The position numbers were made by a program, and so were the translations under genes. From positions 641,384 through 705,383 of the forward strand of contig JARGSG010000027.1 in assembly GCA_030374805.1 (NCBI GenBank): 64,000 bases of DNA, given 5' to 3'. This DNA comes from Gracilaria gracilis. Lineage: Eukaryota > Rhodophyta > Florideophyceae > Gracilariales > Gracilariaceae. Below are positions 34,101 through 44,816 of the stretch, in pieces; the stretch's first letter is position 1, and the number at the start of each line of letters is the position of its first letter. The notes under the pieces are model-generated. The model ran no database searches. It was given only the letters and a program-made list of their open reading frames with translations, and was not told where the DNA came from.

Positions 34101-35670
34101 GATGGGACTTCTATTGGCCCGCAATGGCGTTCGAATGTTATGCAGTCCGCCGCTCCTGTCAGGCTTGTGCCAAGAATGACGTCAAATAAAGAAAGTACAC
34201 GAAGGAGTTAACGTTGTTTCCCGCACGGGCACCACTGGAGTTCGTCGCCATTGACATTCTTGAAGAACTGATTAAGACCGCTCGAGTAAACCGGTAACTA
34301 CTCGTCATCACCGACAGGTTCTCTAAATTGGTTAGAACAGTGCCGCTCAAACGAATAACAGCAGCCGCTGTGGCTCAAGCGTTTGTTACCCACTGGGTCT
34401 TTGTGTATGGCCCACCGGTACAGTTAATTTCTGATAACGGCTCTCAAGTCACCTCGAAGTTCTTTCAAGATGTGTGTAGGATCCTGGATATTAAAAATTT
34501 ATTCACTACGACTTATCATCCGCAAGCGAACGGACAAGCAAAGAGATTTAATCGAAACATCCTTGGTGCTTTGAGATCCTATGTGGCAGATCATCCAAAG
34601 ACGTGGGGTCAGTTCACGGACGCTATCACGTATGCGTACAACACCAAGGTTCATCGGGTAACGGGACTTTCACCATTTGAATTGGTATTGTCGAGGAGAC
34701 CACCTCCTCTGGTCATCGAGGCGCAGCCAACTCTGGATACGTTCCCATCACCAGGCTTGTACCGCGATGCGTGGAAGAAATGGCTCACCAAGCTGGTACC
34801 TGCACCACGTGCCTCTATGGACAGGGCTCAGCTAGCCTACAAGCGCAATTTTGATAGCCGAATTCGGAGACCGTTACCTAACTTACAGGTAGGAGATTAT
34901 GTGTTCCTTCGTAAGGAGTATTACAACCGGAGAACGAACGCCGCCACAAGTTATCGCCGATTGCGGATGGACCCTATAAGGTTATTTCTATGTCTGGAGA
35001 CACCGTCGTGCTGGAAATTAATAACCAACACGAACGGATATCACGCGATCGCGTCTACAGGGCACCGAGCTTACTCCAAGAATTGGTAACGCTACCGGAA
35101 ACCGGAACTGGAATACCTGCAACACAGAAAGGAACGGAATCAAACGGGGACAGCGCGAATCGCCCGTCGATTCTCCCGCACCAGGAAAGGGGCTTATCGG
35201 ACCCACTTGAGGTATCAGAGCTAGTAAAGGATAGCCCACTCTCTCGCGCTACGCCTACGCACTCAACTCGAGTTCAACCCCCGGCTACGGTAATATCAGC
35301 TGCCATATCGCACCCTAAGGAGGGGGGGGACTCACATAATCGAGCTCAGGCTGCTCCGGCATCTGCTGGATTGGCTGGCGTGCTTGAGCTCTCAGAGATA
35401 CAGGAGCCGGGATCGGGAATATCACCGCTAACGCACACGCGTGTGGGATCCTCGGTCGAGGCGAATGTCATTAATGAAGACGAAGTTACCCCTGCGGGGA
35501 AGAACACTGTTAGTAATGAGAACCCTCGTGGGCGAGCGTCCAAGTCGTTGGCTACTTTTACGCCTCGCTCGGAAGAGGCGCAGAAGGCAAAACGTACCGA
35601 AAAGACGGTTTTCGCCGACCCGTCAATGGGTCAGCGCAGCGACGAGCCCCATGGGAAGAACGTACAGTAG
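31157..35670 (+). pseudogene. F2 pol: protease, RT, RNase H, integrase
   Basis: One frame from 31,157 to 35,089 broken by stops. Aspartic protease VLDTGAAPNLI at about 31,427. RT fingers (PYRAGPKAREEE...GVIEPAQSPWASPVVLVPK) at 32,450-32,570, FGVTNAPATFQRAVD near 32,810, and the active site reads CLV-stop-LDD near 32,885, i.e. the Tyr of YLDD is TAA. RNase H at about 33,340-33,650 keeps Trp in CLAVIW. Integrase zinc finger (LSHYV...HPGG...CQAC) and core: FVAIDIL, SDNGSQVTSKFF, then GQAKRFN where the catalytic Glu is Lys. A frame change near 34,980 leads to a long Pro/Ser/Glu linker ending at 35,670. Confidence 0.85.
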
Positions 35671-35699
35671 GTGTTGTGAAGCGGAAGATCTTTGTGGAT

Positions 35700-36240
35700 A
35701 AGGTCGCAGAGCCTGGTTCAGGAAGTAGACGCATGCAATTTGCATGAAGGAACCTTGACAGGTGCGCTGTGTGGCTCAGAAGTCTCCGTGGAAAGCGCGC
35801 CGTCATCGGCAGATAATTTGCAGGAGTGCCACTCGCATTTGCAAAACTGCACGTACCGGTCGCCGGCCAAAATACTTAATTTTTTGAGTGCCAGTGGCTG
35901 CCGGTACATGCGCATGCGCGCGCGCGGGTGCAGAGTGGCACGCCAAATTAATTTATTTGATTTTTGGGCTTGCCACGGCGCATGGCGTTTCCGGAATCAG
36001 ACCATAGTGCACATGGCCACTTGACAGGATTGTCGCCCAATGGGGATGCGTTGCACTCCATAACGTGGCAGAGTGCCGAGCCAATCACATGGCGCTCCAT
36101 TGTTGCAACCCGCCGCCATGTGCAATGGAGTGGTACGTTGCCGTGGCCCGGTGAATCCGCCACCCTGCATAGGGAGTGTTCAAACGCAGTATCTCCGTCG
36201 CAACGGCTCTCCCGCGTCGAGAAGCAACTTCGCCTGAATC
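35700..36240. other. Non-coding-looking stretch inside the F2 linker
   Basis: Between the F2 linker and chromodomain the coding character is lost. The sequence has recurring GAGTGCC/GAGTGGC words, an AT-rich patch (35,870-35,890), and an alternating purine-pyrimidine run ACATGCGCATGCGCGCGCGC at about 35,906. It may be a small insertion; ends not determined. Confidence 0.35.
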
Positions 36241-36437
36241 AGGAACGTCGTCGTTAGTTAAAGTTGATGCTCGCTGGGAAAAGAAGTTAGTTCACCGGAC
36301 GCCGGAAGTGGACAGCTTTCACCAGAAGCCACTTTCGTGGAGATTGGCAGCCGGAAACGGAAGTTAGCCATTCCCCGTCGTGACGGTTAGCGCTCCCGTG
36401 AACAAGACACCCCCACCTCACCGAAGCCGGAAACCCG

Positions 36438-36734
36438 TTGTTACTTTCGTGTAACCGCTCGGGTTACGTAGAGAAGCAAAGCCCAATGTCGGGAAGAACC
36501 AAAGGAACCGAAGACGTCGGGGTGTACCCACAGGATTTCGTGGTCGATCTTATCGTGAAGCACGGTGTGGCTTGGGACGGGAAAGTAATCTATCGCGTCC
36601 GCTGGTACGGCTATCTCCCAGAACAGGACACTTGGGAGCCAATTGAGCACCTTCCGAGGTCCAAGATTATCGCTTATCACCGAAGAACCCGTTTCGCATT
36701 ACCCCCAACTCTGGATAATGACGAAGTGGGATAG
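36438..36734 (+). CDS. F2 chromodomain segment
   Basis: Open 98-codon frame ending at 36,734. The chromodomain reads DFVVDLIVKHGV...GKVIYRVRWYGYLPEQDTWEPIEHLPRSKIIAYHRR, with the aromatic positions and the W-E-P segment intact. In chromoviruses this C-terminal module of integrase binds histone tails. It is the best preserved chromodomain in the window. It would be the 3' end of F2 pol if the frame shifts in the linker are set aside. Confidence 0.8.
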   Translation: MLLSCNRSGYVEKQSPMSGRTKGTEDVGVYPQDFVVDLIVKHGVAWDGKVIYRVRWYGYLPEQDTWEPIEHLPRSKIIAYHRRTRFALPPTLDNDEVG

Positions 36735-36795
36735 AACTGTCACCTACATGGGTTAAATATGGTGTGCTGCTACGCGGTAGGTTGCGAGGATCTCT

Positions 36796-36812
36796 AAGAA
36801 GAGAAGAGAAGA
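36796..36812 (+). promoter_or_regulatory. Possible F2 polypurine tract
   Basis: AAGAAGAGAAGAGAAGA about 60 bases after the chromodomain stop. A polypurine tract normally abuts the 3' LTR; here no LTR follows, so the assignment is tentative. Confidence 0.35.
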
Positions 36813-36844
36813 CACCCACAAGGTTGGTCTTATGTACAGTATGA

Positions 36845-37062
36845 AAGCGAAAGCCGAATCACCAAGAATTCGGAAGCCGTTCGGAGTCATTGCATCAGAG
36901 AGGCGGGGCCAGTAGAAGCCAGAGACGCCGGACTATTTGGAACCATGCGAGGAACCGGGGTAATTAACAGCAAGCATGAACGATTTCACCGCCAAAGTTC
37001 CATACGAAGAGAGTACCAACTTCCACACCGCCAGTAAAAGCGTTGTAGAAAGCGTCCTGTAT
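36845..37062 (-). pseudogene. Harbinger transposase copy 2, C-terminal part
   Basis: Minus-strand text IQDAFYNAFTGGVEVGTLFVWNFGGEIVHA, then in another frame VNYPGSSHGSK-stop...YWPRLSDAMTPNGFRILGDSAFA, matches copy 1 (SRIQSAFYIGFTGNVEVV...EMTPEPFRILDDTAFA). The second catalytic Asp of G-x-x-HDS is Gly here. The reading stops dead at 37,062, where F3 begins; the upstream half of the gene is at 57,701-58,185. The C-terminal EWGVRAL segment is missing because homology ends near F2. Confidence 0.8.
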
Positions 37063-37874
37063 TGTAGTGCAATGCCCCAATGGAGAAAGAACCACGAAGA
37101 CGTTCGGGATCTTCCTCAAACGAGGTAGCACAGCAAGCAGAACCCTTCCAGGGATTACACGACTAAGTCGGGGTGTAAGGCCGAGGTCACCCTTCACGAC
37201 GAGCGTAGGAAGGTGAGAAAAGAAGGTATTCCGCGTGAGCGGCGTGTGTGTGTTATCCACCAAGGAAGCGAAGTGTCCACAGTGTGGCGAGTTCAACGCG
37301 GTGTCAGCACAGGCTGCGAGTGGCGGAGTAACCACCCAAAAGCAAGGGAAAAAAGGGAAAGGAAAGAAAAGGAAAAGGAAAGAAAAGGAAAAGGGGGGTC
37401 CACAAGATGTGGTTGAGGATACGGCAAAGCCGGTGGGAACCTTATACAAGGGCGAACGCGACAGCGATTGGTAAATATTCCCAATAGTGGGTTCGTTTAG
37501 GGAATGCAGGGAGGATAGACAGTCCGTAAGCTACGGGATATCCCTCCAAGGAGGAGTTGAGTACCGCCGAAGGCGAAGCAGTCTAGAGCCAAAACCCTGG
37601 TTGGGGGAGGTTTACTGGGTGCGACAGCAGAGTTGCCGGCGCACTTAGTAGTGTAGCTCGCCTCCCGTACTGTACGGCAAATACCATAATAATCCAGAAT
37701 ACCCCCATAAAAGGTGCAGAATTACCAGCCATGCTGTGCCAACCTCCTGGACTCTGCCGTGTCCCACGTGTCCCATACACCAACGTGACCATCGTATGTA
37801 GTCATAATTAACCGAGCCGACATGTCGGAAATAACTAAGTCATGGGAAGCCCTCAAGGAGGGCGTTGCACTTCA
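37063..37874 (-). repeat. F3 3' LTR (812 bp)
   Basis: Direct repeat of 56,915-57,700. It contains a longer AGGAAAAGG-type purine run (about 37,344-37,397, some 20 bases longer than the other copy). Left boundary lies exactly at the Harbinger break. Confidence 0.9.
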
Positions 37875-37888
37875 TATCCCCTTCCTTA
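37875..37888 (-). promoter_or_regulatory. F3 polypurine tract
   Basis: Minus strand AAGGAAGGGGATA directly abutting the 3' LTR; expected primer site for plus-strand DNA synthesis. Confirms the minus orientation of F3. Confidence 0.75.
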
Positions 37889-37921
37889 GCCGAGAGCGCG
37901 AAGCTTTTCGCGAGCGACGCC

Positions 37922-39248
37922 ATGGCGGACCAAGGCTATAAAGAAACGACCTCCTCCGGCTCGCCGGCAATTCCCTTCGATCCAGCGCACACCACACCTG
38001 CCTACGCAGCGCATACTCTTTCACAAGGCGAATCTCTCCGCCAACTCGTTCCCCGAGCCTCACCAGCGCACTCAACTTCCCCGGCTACGCCGGTTATCGA
38101 CTTAACCATCACCGAAATGTCCGGTCAGCAACCAAACCACCCTCCACAGGGATACTTCACCGGCTTCCGGTCCGTCCCGGTCGAACTTCCTTCAGAACTT
38201 CATCAGTTATGAACGGCGTTGGTGCTACCGATTCGGGTTCTTCGTTCCATACCAAAACGTGGAGATAGAGCGCATCGCTGCACCCCACTGACGTGGTCTG
38301 TACGTCCCACTCCCAGAGTGGTGGTCCTCTCTGGAGGCGTGCCGGGGATGTTATGTTGAACTGCCCCCGGTCTTCACCTATATGGGGTCGTTCCTCTTCA
38401 CTGATCCCCGGTCGGGGCTATTGTCGGTTGTGGTGACCGAGTGGGCTACCCGTTTCGCGGCATACGTCCTCAACGAGGCCTACGACCAGTATCGGCTTTG
38501 GTACGTACAACCCCGCGAGCGGGCAGCCATACGTAGCCTGGACTTGCGAATCCCCCTTGGGGGTACTGCCAACGAGGAAGAAATGCTGGGGCTACTCGAT
38601 TACATCGAAAACGTTCAGTAGGACGAGGTTCCCATCGAACAGAGTGGCCGTCGAGACGGTGGTAGTGGCGGTTCCGGTCCCGGACTCGAACGCAATACCC
38701 CGCTAGCGGGCGACTTCGTGTATTTCGACCCGTGCGACTACCAGGAAATCAGCCGCGATCAAGCGAAAGAATTCCGGGCTGCCCCACGTGAAATCCCCAG
38801 CAACCACCCGCGAGGGTACGTCGACTCGGACGATTATTATCACGCTTACAGCGGGGGCGATCCAATGGTGGATAACGACCCCGATGCATCAGGCGAGACG
38901 GTCGAAGACGACGGTGACGAAGCCGACGCGGTCGGGAGTGACAACCAAGTTAGTAACGCTCCGGCGGAGCCGGGGTCGAATACTCTCGCTGATCCAAATA
39001 CGGGGCAGTCCACTGCGGCGGTGACGACGGAACAAGAGGATGGTCCTCCTCCGCTTTCGGCGAGCGCTGGATCAGGCAATCCCAGTTCTGGGCCGCTGAA
39101 TGAGCACTAGATCATTGCTCGCTTCCTGCGTGGTGCAGGCCTCAGCGCCACCGAAGCTTCGGGTGATGTCGTCGAAATGGCAAATGCCCTGGCGAACCGC
39201 CTCGGCGGGGATGCTCCACCTAGTGGGGGTAGCGGCTCAAACAAGTAG
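37922..39248 (+). pseudogene. Antisense accessory ORF in the 3' region of F3, unknown function
   Basis: Runs opposite to F3 gag-pol, between the chromodomain and the 3' LTR. The ATG at 37,922 is in a GCCATGG context 48 bases from the LTR. About 440 codons are readable with one frameshift near 38,200 and in-frame stops at about 38,289 (TGA), 38,619 (TAG) and 39,108 (TAG). Third codon positions are mostly G or C. The N-terminus is Ser/Thr/Pro rich, followed by an aromatic-rich globular part (RRWCYRFGFFVPYQ; PLPEWWSSLEA; LRIPLGGT), then an acidic Asp/Gly/Ser tail and a small helical end (ARFLRGAGLSATEASGDVVEMANALANRL). I do not recognise the family. Antisense genes between pol and the 3' LTR are known in some plant gypsy elements; this is only a positional analogy. 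Confidence 0.5.
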
Positions 39249-39395
39249 TGCCCGTCCCGGGTTGTGTTCCGGTTCGACCGGCTTTTCCATGACAACATGA
39301 TGAACACAACGTAAACTTCCCGTCCTCGACGGTCCTTTTTCAATTATACTTCTATTCGGTCTTCGTTCTCTTCTCCCGTCCTGGACGGTTACCAA
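39249..39395. other. Tail-to-tail gap between the antisense ORF and F3 pol
   Basis: About 150 bases with repeated CGTCCT[C/G]GACGG words (39,322 and 39,379) and a pyrimidine-rich stretch; plausible 3' ends for both convergent genes. Confidence 0.35.
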
Positions 39396-42300
39396 TTATC
39401 CTACTTGGGCTCTTTCCAGCGTGCCTGGTAGTGCAGTGCCGGCGCGCCGGTGATACTGTACGACCCGTGATCGGGGGAGATGTTCGATCGGTTCCTCTGT
39501 ATCCCTTTCGAGACCATAGCCGTACCAACGGACGCGGTAGAGCAGGTCGCCGTTCCCGTCGTAGGAATGCCCGATTACTCGGTCGACGACGTACTACTGC
39601 GCGTACACTTCCCGACCTTGCCGTATTGTCGTCACTTTGCGTGGAGCGGTCCCTTCATGTGGAAAAATGTCCCTCAAGAGGGTGTCGGGGCCTACCAAGG
39701 TGGTATCGGTGCCGTCCCTACAGGGTGTTGGTATCCCACTCGGGTGATAGTCCCCCCGTATTGCAAGTCTGCGTAGGTCGATCCGCCTTGGCGATGACGT
39801 TGTCGTCGTATCCCCCCGGCCGTGCTGCTCCGCGCTCAGCGGGAAGGAGCGCGTGCGGTGCGTCCTCCCACGTACGGGCACGTGAATCCAACAATGGTTG
39901 GCTAGAATTTGCCCTAGTCCGATCCGACTTCCTGGCGCGTGGACCCTTCAACGGCTGCGCCGTGCCCTGCTGGCTTGGCACTCCGCGTGCGGTGGCTATT
40001 CGCGGTAAGCCGGTGTGTGCTGTGCTGGTCCCGTGTAGGGCGTGTACAGCACTCTTCCCGTGTGGGGCGTGTGCAGCACTCTTCCCGTGTGGGGCGTGTG
40101 CAGCCGGCGCTGTGCCCGCTACTTGGGGAGGTTTCGACTTGGTCGGGCGTAGTGTGCCGTCGTAGATGGTTGCCAACTCCGGAGCGGCCGGTGTCGTGCT
40201 GGCTGCGCCAGGTTCTACCCAGACGCTCGGAGTGCGACTGCGCAAGCGCGCCTTGCCCTGCATGGGGGTAGTTGCCTCGCCACGAGGTGTTTCATTCCCA
40301 GTGCTGGGTTCCTCTGCCGCAGCGTCCTCCCGTCCGAAGGACGCCACTGACAGGTGCTTACGAACGTTCCCCGAAGGGGTGGGGTTCTCCAGGTGCTGCG
40401 GCAACTGCGATGCAGATTGAACTGCCTCCAAAGAGGGTTCGTCGACGTTCGGGGACGACACACCCTGAGGGGGGCTTGGCACTGCAGCTCGACTGTCGTT
40501 CCGCGAGAGCGGCAGCGATCCTGCGGCACGTTCCCGTGCTTTACGGCGTGAATTCAGTTGCGACGGCGAAAGATCTCCATCGGAGCAGCTGTTTCCTTCC
40601 CGCTACTTAGACGGAGCAAGGGGGGGTGCGTTGGGGGGTGCGTTGGGGGTCCCGCTTGGCGGGTGATAATCCTACCATGGGCGGTAGAAGAAGAAGTCAT
40701 TGGGCCATGTAGGCCTGAATGTTCCGGCTGTGCCGGCGTTTCCGATGACATCGGAATATCTAAGAGGCCCTGGGTGGGGTGTGGTAGAACTGAAGGTCGT
40801 TCGACCACAGATGTTCCCGGATTGTCCGGTGTTGCTGTACCCGTAGAAACGGAAGTACTGTCCAATACTACCTCCGACGAGGGTGGAGGGGCCAGGACAA
40901 CGCGATCGCGGGATAACCGCTCGTGCGTATCTCCCATCTTCACCACAAAAGTGTCAGTAATTGTAGAGATCACCCTGAAGGGGCCGTCCGCCACTTGCGA
41001 GAGTTTGTGACGCCTTTCCCGTTCCGGGTTATAGTACTTCTTTCGTACATAGATGTAGTTACCAACCGCGATTGGCGGAGTGTCAGGACGCCGTTAGCGG
41101 TTGTCAAAATCACGCTTGTGCCGGCTTGGGCACGTTCGATAGACTTCCGCGTAGCGGGAACCAACTTGGTTAGCCATTGTTTCCAATTGTTACGGTAGTC
41201 GCCCACGGATGGGAAGGTTCCAAGCGTAGCTTGCGGTTCCTACGCCACAGGCGGGGGCGAACGGGATAGTACCAACTTAAATGGCGATACCCCGGTAGTC
41301 TGGTGAACTTGAGTGTTGTAGGCGAAGTTAATCGCATCAGTGTACAGATCCCAAATCTTTGGGTGGTCAGCAACGTACGAACGCAGAGATGCGAGCATTG
41401 TCCGGTTAAACCGTTCGACTTGCCCATTACATTGGGGATGACAAGTAGTTGTGAACAGGTTCTTTACATCCAGGATGCGACACACATCCTGGAAGAACCT
41501 GGACGCAAACTGCTTTCCGTTGTCGGATAGCAACTCCACTGGAGGTCCATACGCAAATACCCAATGGGTATCGAACGCGTTAGCCACCGTAAAGGCGGAT
41601 ATCCTCCGAAGAGGGACTGTCCGAACCAGCTTCGAGAAGCGGTCGGTGATGACAAGTAAGAACTTGTTGCCCCGCCTCGTTTTGAGAAGTGGTCCGAGAA
41701 TGTCGATCGCGACAAACTCGAGCGGTGCCCTGGCGGGGAAAAGTTTCAGTGCCTTGCTGTTCTTCCGAAGTTCAACTCGGTTCTTTGCACATTCTGTACA
41801 GAAGCGTATCGTGGCGTAGCAATCCACCGCCATGGCGGGCCAGTAAAAGTCCTTTCTCAGGGTGAGATAAAGCTTCCGGCCTCCGGCGTGACCACCGGTC
41901 TTCGGGTAGTGCGTTAAATGCAATACCCGCGACTGCAGGGAATGCGGAACCACGACTTGTGGGTTTGCCTCAACTGTCCTTATGAGGTATCCTCGGTCGT
42001 TCACCTCGAAAGGGAGTACTGCACCACCGTTAAGACGGGCGCGTATCCCTACACAAAAGGGGTCTCCGAACTGCTCTCTTACCAGTTCTTTTGGAGTAAT
42101 GGGAACAAAATTCCCCGGTGGGGGTTTCTCAGTGGCACCCTCGCCAGAGGCGAGGAGTTCGTCAAAGTCATCATCCATATCCGGATCTTCCGGCCAATCC
42201 GGATCTTTCGGTTCTATTCCGTCCACGACGAAGCACGGGATTTCATCATCTTCGGTTGCGAGGGCTTCCCCACTCGTGGGTAGACGCGAAAGCGCATCAG

Positions 42301-44628
42301 TTTGAGTGTTCAACGCTCCCTTCTTATATATGACTGTGAAGTCGTATTCTGCTAAGCGGAGTCTCCACCGCATGAGGTGGCCCGATGGATCGGAGATATT
42401 CATCAACCACCTCAATGAGGAATGATCCATGTATACTGTAAAGTGAACACCCATAAGATAGGGGCGGAGAGTAGAAAGCGCCTACACAACGGCGAGACAC
42501 TCTTTCTCTGATACAGAGTAGTTGCGTTCGTGAACGTTTAGCGAACGCGACCAATAACCAATTGGCTTCCGTTCCCTCTCTGGGGTGGTTTGGAAAAGAG
42601 CGCAACCGACTTGGTAGTCGCTCGAGTCCGTATCCATAGAGTACGGCAATCCCAATTTGGGTAACGATAAGATCGGTGCTGACGTGACAGCCTCCTTTAA
42701 GGAGTTGAACGCATCCGCTTGTGCGGGCGTTAAGGGTTCCAGTTTCGGTGGCTGTTCTTTACGCAGTAGCGCGTTAGGCGGCGCCGTGATATCCGAAAAG
42801 TTCGGAATGAACCGTCGATAGACGTTGACTAGCCCCAGAAAGGACCGGAGTTCCGTCTGAGTACGGGGTTGCTTTGCCTCAACGAGAGATTTGACGCGAG
42901 CTTCCTCGATCGACAGCCGTCCAGGACGGATCACGTGTCCCAGATACTTGATCGTATCTGTGAAGAACTCACATTTCCTCAGCTTGAGGGTAATACCAGC
43001 ATCCCGTAATACGGTTAGGACTTCCCGCACGTGAGTGAGGTGGTCGTCGAGGTTATCTGAGAAGACGATGATCTCATCCAGATATACCAAACACGACCGC
43101 CACTTGAACCTGTTGAGCAGGATATCGACCGCTCGTTGAAACGTAGCGGGGGCGTTTGTTAAACCAAACTGCATCCGCTTGAAGCGGTAGGACCCAGAGT
43201 GACAGATAAACGCTGTCTTCTCGTGGTCCTCTCCTTTACAGGTACTTGCCAATATCCCCAATTGGCAACCAACTCCGTGAACACGGTCGCATCGCCAAGC
43301 GAGTCAACTCACTCGTCCCTACCCGGTATTGGGTAGCTGTCTCGTACAGTTACGGCGTTGAGCCGGCGGTGGTCGATACAAAATCGCCACGTGCCGTCGG
43401 CCTTCAATGCCAGTACAACTGAAGAAGCCCAGGGTGACTGAGGGGGTTCAATCACCCCGGCGCGGAGCATCTTGTCCACTTGGAACTGCTTTTCCTCCCG
43501 AGCTTTCGGTCCTGCTCTGCACGGGGGTTGCGCAACCGGACGCGCGTTCGGCAACAAGTCGATACGGTGTTCCGTCGCAGAACTCTCTACAAGAGAGCCA
43601 TCCCACATAGTGGTAAATTCCCGTAACATTTTATGAAGTCGAGCGCCGTGCGAATCCGGTACATGACCGAGGTCCAGCTCTTTGAGAGCCTTCACCGGGT
43701 CAAGCCGGTCGTAGCTTGTGGGACCACGCTGTCCTGTGTCGGAAACAGGTTGCAAATCCGAATCATTCGGTGACTTCTCCGTTGAAACGGCGGTGTCCTC
43801 CTCCTCCTTAGACGAAGCGTCGGGGTTCTCTGAACTGTCTCCCTCCTTGGAGGTAACCGATCCGAGAACATTGGCAGCAGTCATCCGCGTCGGGAGCATC
43901 GCGAGCGGGTGCGGGGTGAATGATCCAATCACTTGGTTCTTTACCAGATACTGGGGCTTGGTGCCAAGGTTGGCAACCAAGATTCGAAACGGAGTATCCG
44001 GGTGCACCTGCTCAATTCCGTTTGCAACGGCGAGTTGACTCTTCTCGTACAACGAGGAAAGGGGCTGTACGACCCGAATGCCGTGTTGACGGGAGTTGAC
44101 CTTCACCATAACCTGAAACTCCGGCGGTATAGTAACCGACGCGGCAACGCGGAGCTTCGTAGACTCCTGCGTGGCAGGCGATGGTTCCTGCGCAGCAGGC
44201 AGCGGAACTTGTTTCTATGAAACGCGCTTAAGCGGGCGACGGACAATCGTTACAGATGATCCGTCGTCGAGTTCCACATGCCTGAGGCGGGGCCAGATTG
44301 CTTCGACAAACCTGTCGCAGTAATCGCATCCCAGTATAACTGGCGCAGCCAACGAACGGCAAACGACAAATTCGAGCTTCACCATAGAGGTGCCCAACCG
44401 GAAGACCAAGTCGACGGTTCCCACCGTTGATAACGGGTTTTTATTCGCGTCAGCAACGTTCGCGACAGCTTCGGAGTGGATACGAGACCGCACCAGAGGG
44501 GGCAATACGGACTCCACGACGAAGTTCGGGCCAGCACCTGTGTCCAGGACAGTTAGAAATCTTACCAGAAACTGGGGGTTGAGGCCAAGATCAGCGTAAA
44601 CTTTATTGTTTCGCTTGGCCATGACCAT
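39396..44628 (-). pseudogene. F3 pol: protease to chromodomain
   Basis: Minus strand. Protease VLDTGAGPNFV near 44,540. RT fingers YRAGPKAREEKQFQ near 43,500 and LTNAPATFQRAVD near 43,160; the active site reads VYLDE near 43,080 (second catalytic Asp replaced by Glu). Frameshift near 43,290. RNase H ends in CLAVV-TAG at 42,482 where Trp is expected. The integrase zinc finger (LTHYP, HAGG, CTEC) and core FVAIDILGP / LSDNGKQFASRF / GQVERFN keep all three acidic residues. A Pro/Ala linker in other frames (40,994-39,718, with a 27-bp tandem repeat at 40,035-40,105 and a THPP repeat near 40,620) leads to a chromodomain at 39,593-39,396: YVVDRVIGH...LLYRVRWYGY...EEPIEHLPRSRVVQYHRR. Confidence 0.85.
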
Positions 44629-44816
44629 GATTCTATCCGGGATCCGGTTATTCTTTACCCGTATTCACGGTCGACGCAGAACACTCAAGTGTTCTGAATC
44701 CGCGTCAGTGGTGTCACTCCTTGACAGTATTTTCACCGGGGAGCGAGGCAAAGACGCCTCGGGCGTCCTCAACCTAGACTATGAGGGCGCCTCTCCCTGA
44801 GGGGAGACTCTCTTCA

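Larger units (their letters stand above)
28084..36840 (+). mobile_element. Ty3/gypsy chromoviral element F2, 3' LTR not found
   Basis: Plus-strand gag, protease, RT, RNase H, integrase and chromodomain in order. The 5' LTR ends at 28,906 (CTCTACA), followed by a 3-bp spacer and a primer-binding site. The LTR left edge is placed tentatively at TGTACAGTA (28,084). A purine run (36,796-36,812) follows the chromodomain, but no second LTR was seen; within about 50 bases the sequence becomes the split Harbinger gene. The single-frame pol is interrupted almost only by nonsense codons. Confidence 0.7.

Noticed and set aside
36833..36842. Start of an F2 3' LTR (TGTACAGTA also near 28,084)
   Set aside because: Only nine bases match and the sequence then differs; about 20 bases separate it from the purine tract, so a 3' LTR is not supported.
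39480..39776. 98-codon plus-strand ORF
   Set aside because: The minus strand of the same bases encodes the F3 chromodomain (WYGY and EPIEHLPRS readable), so the plus ORF is a shadow.
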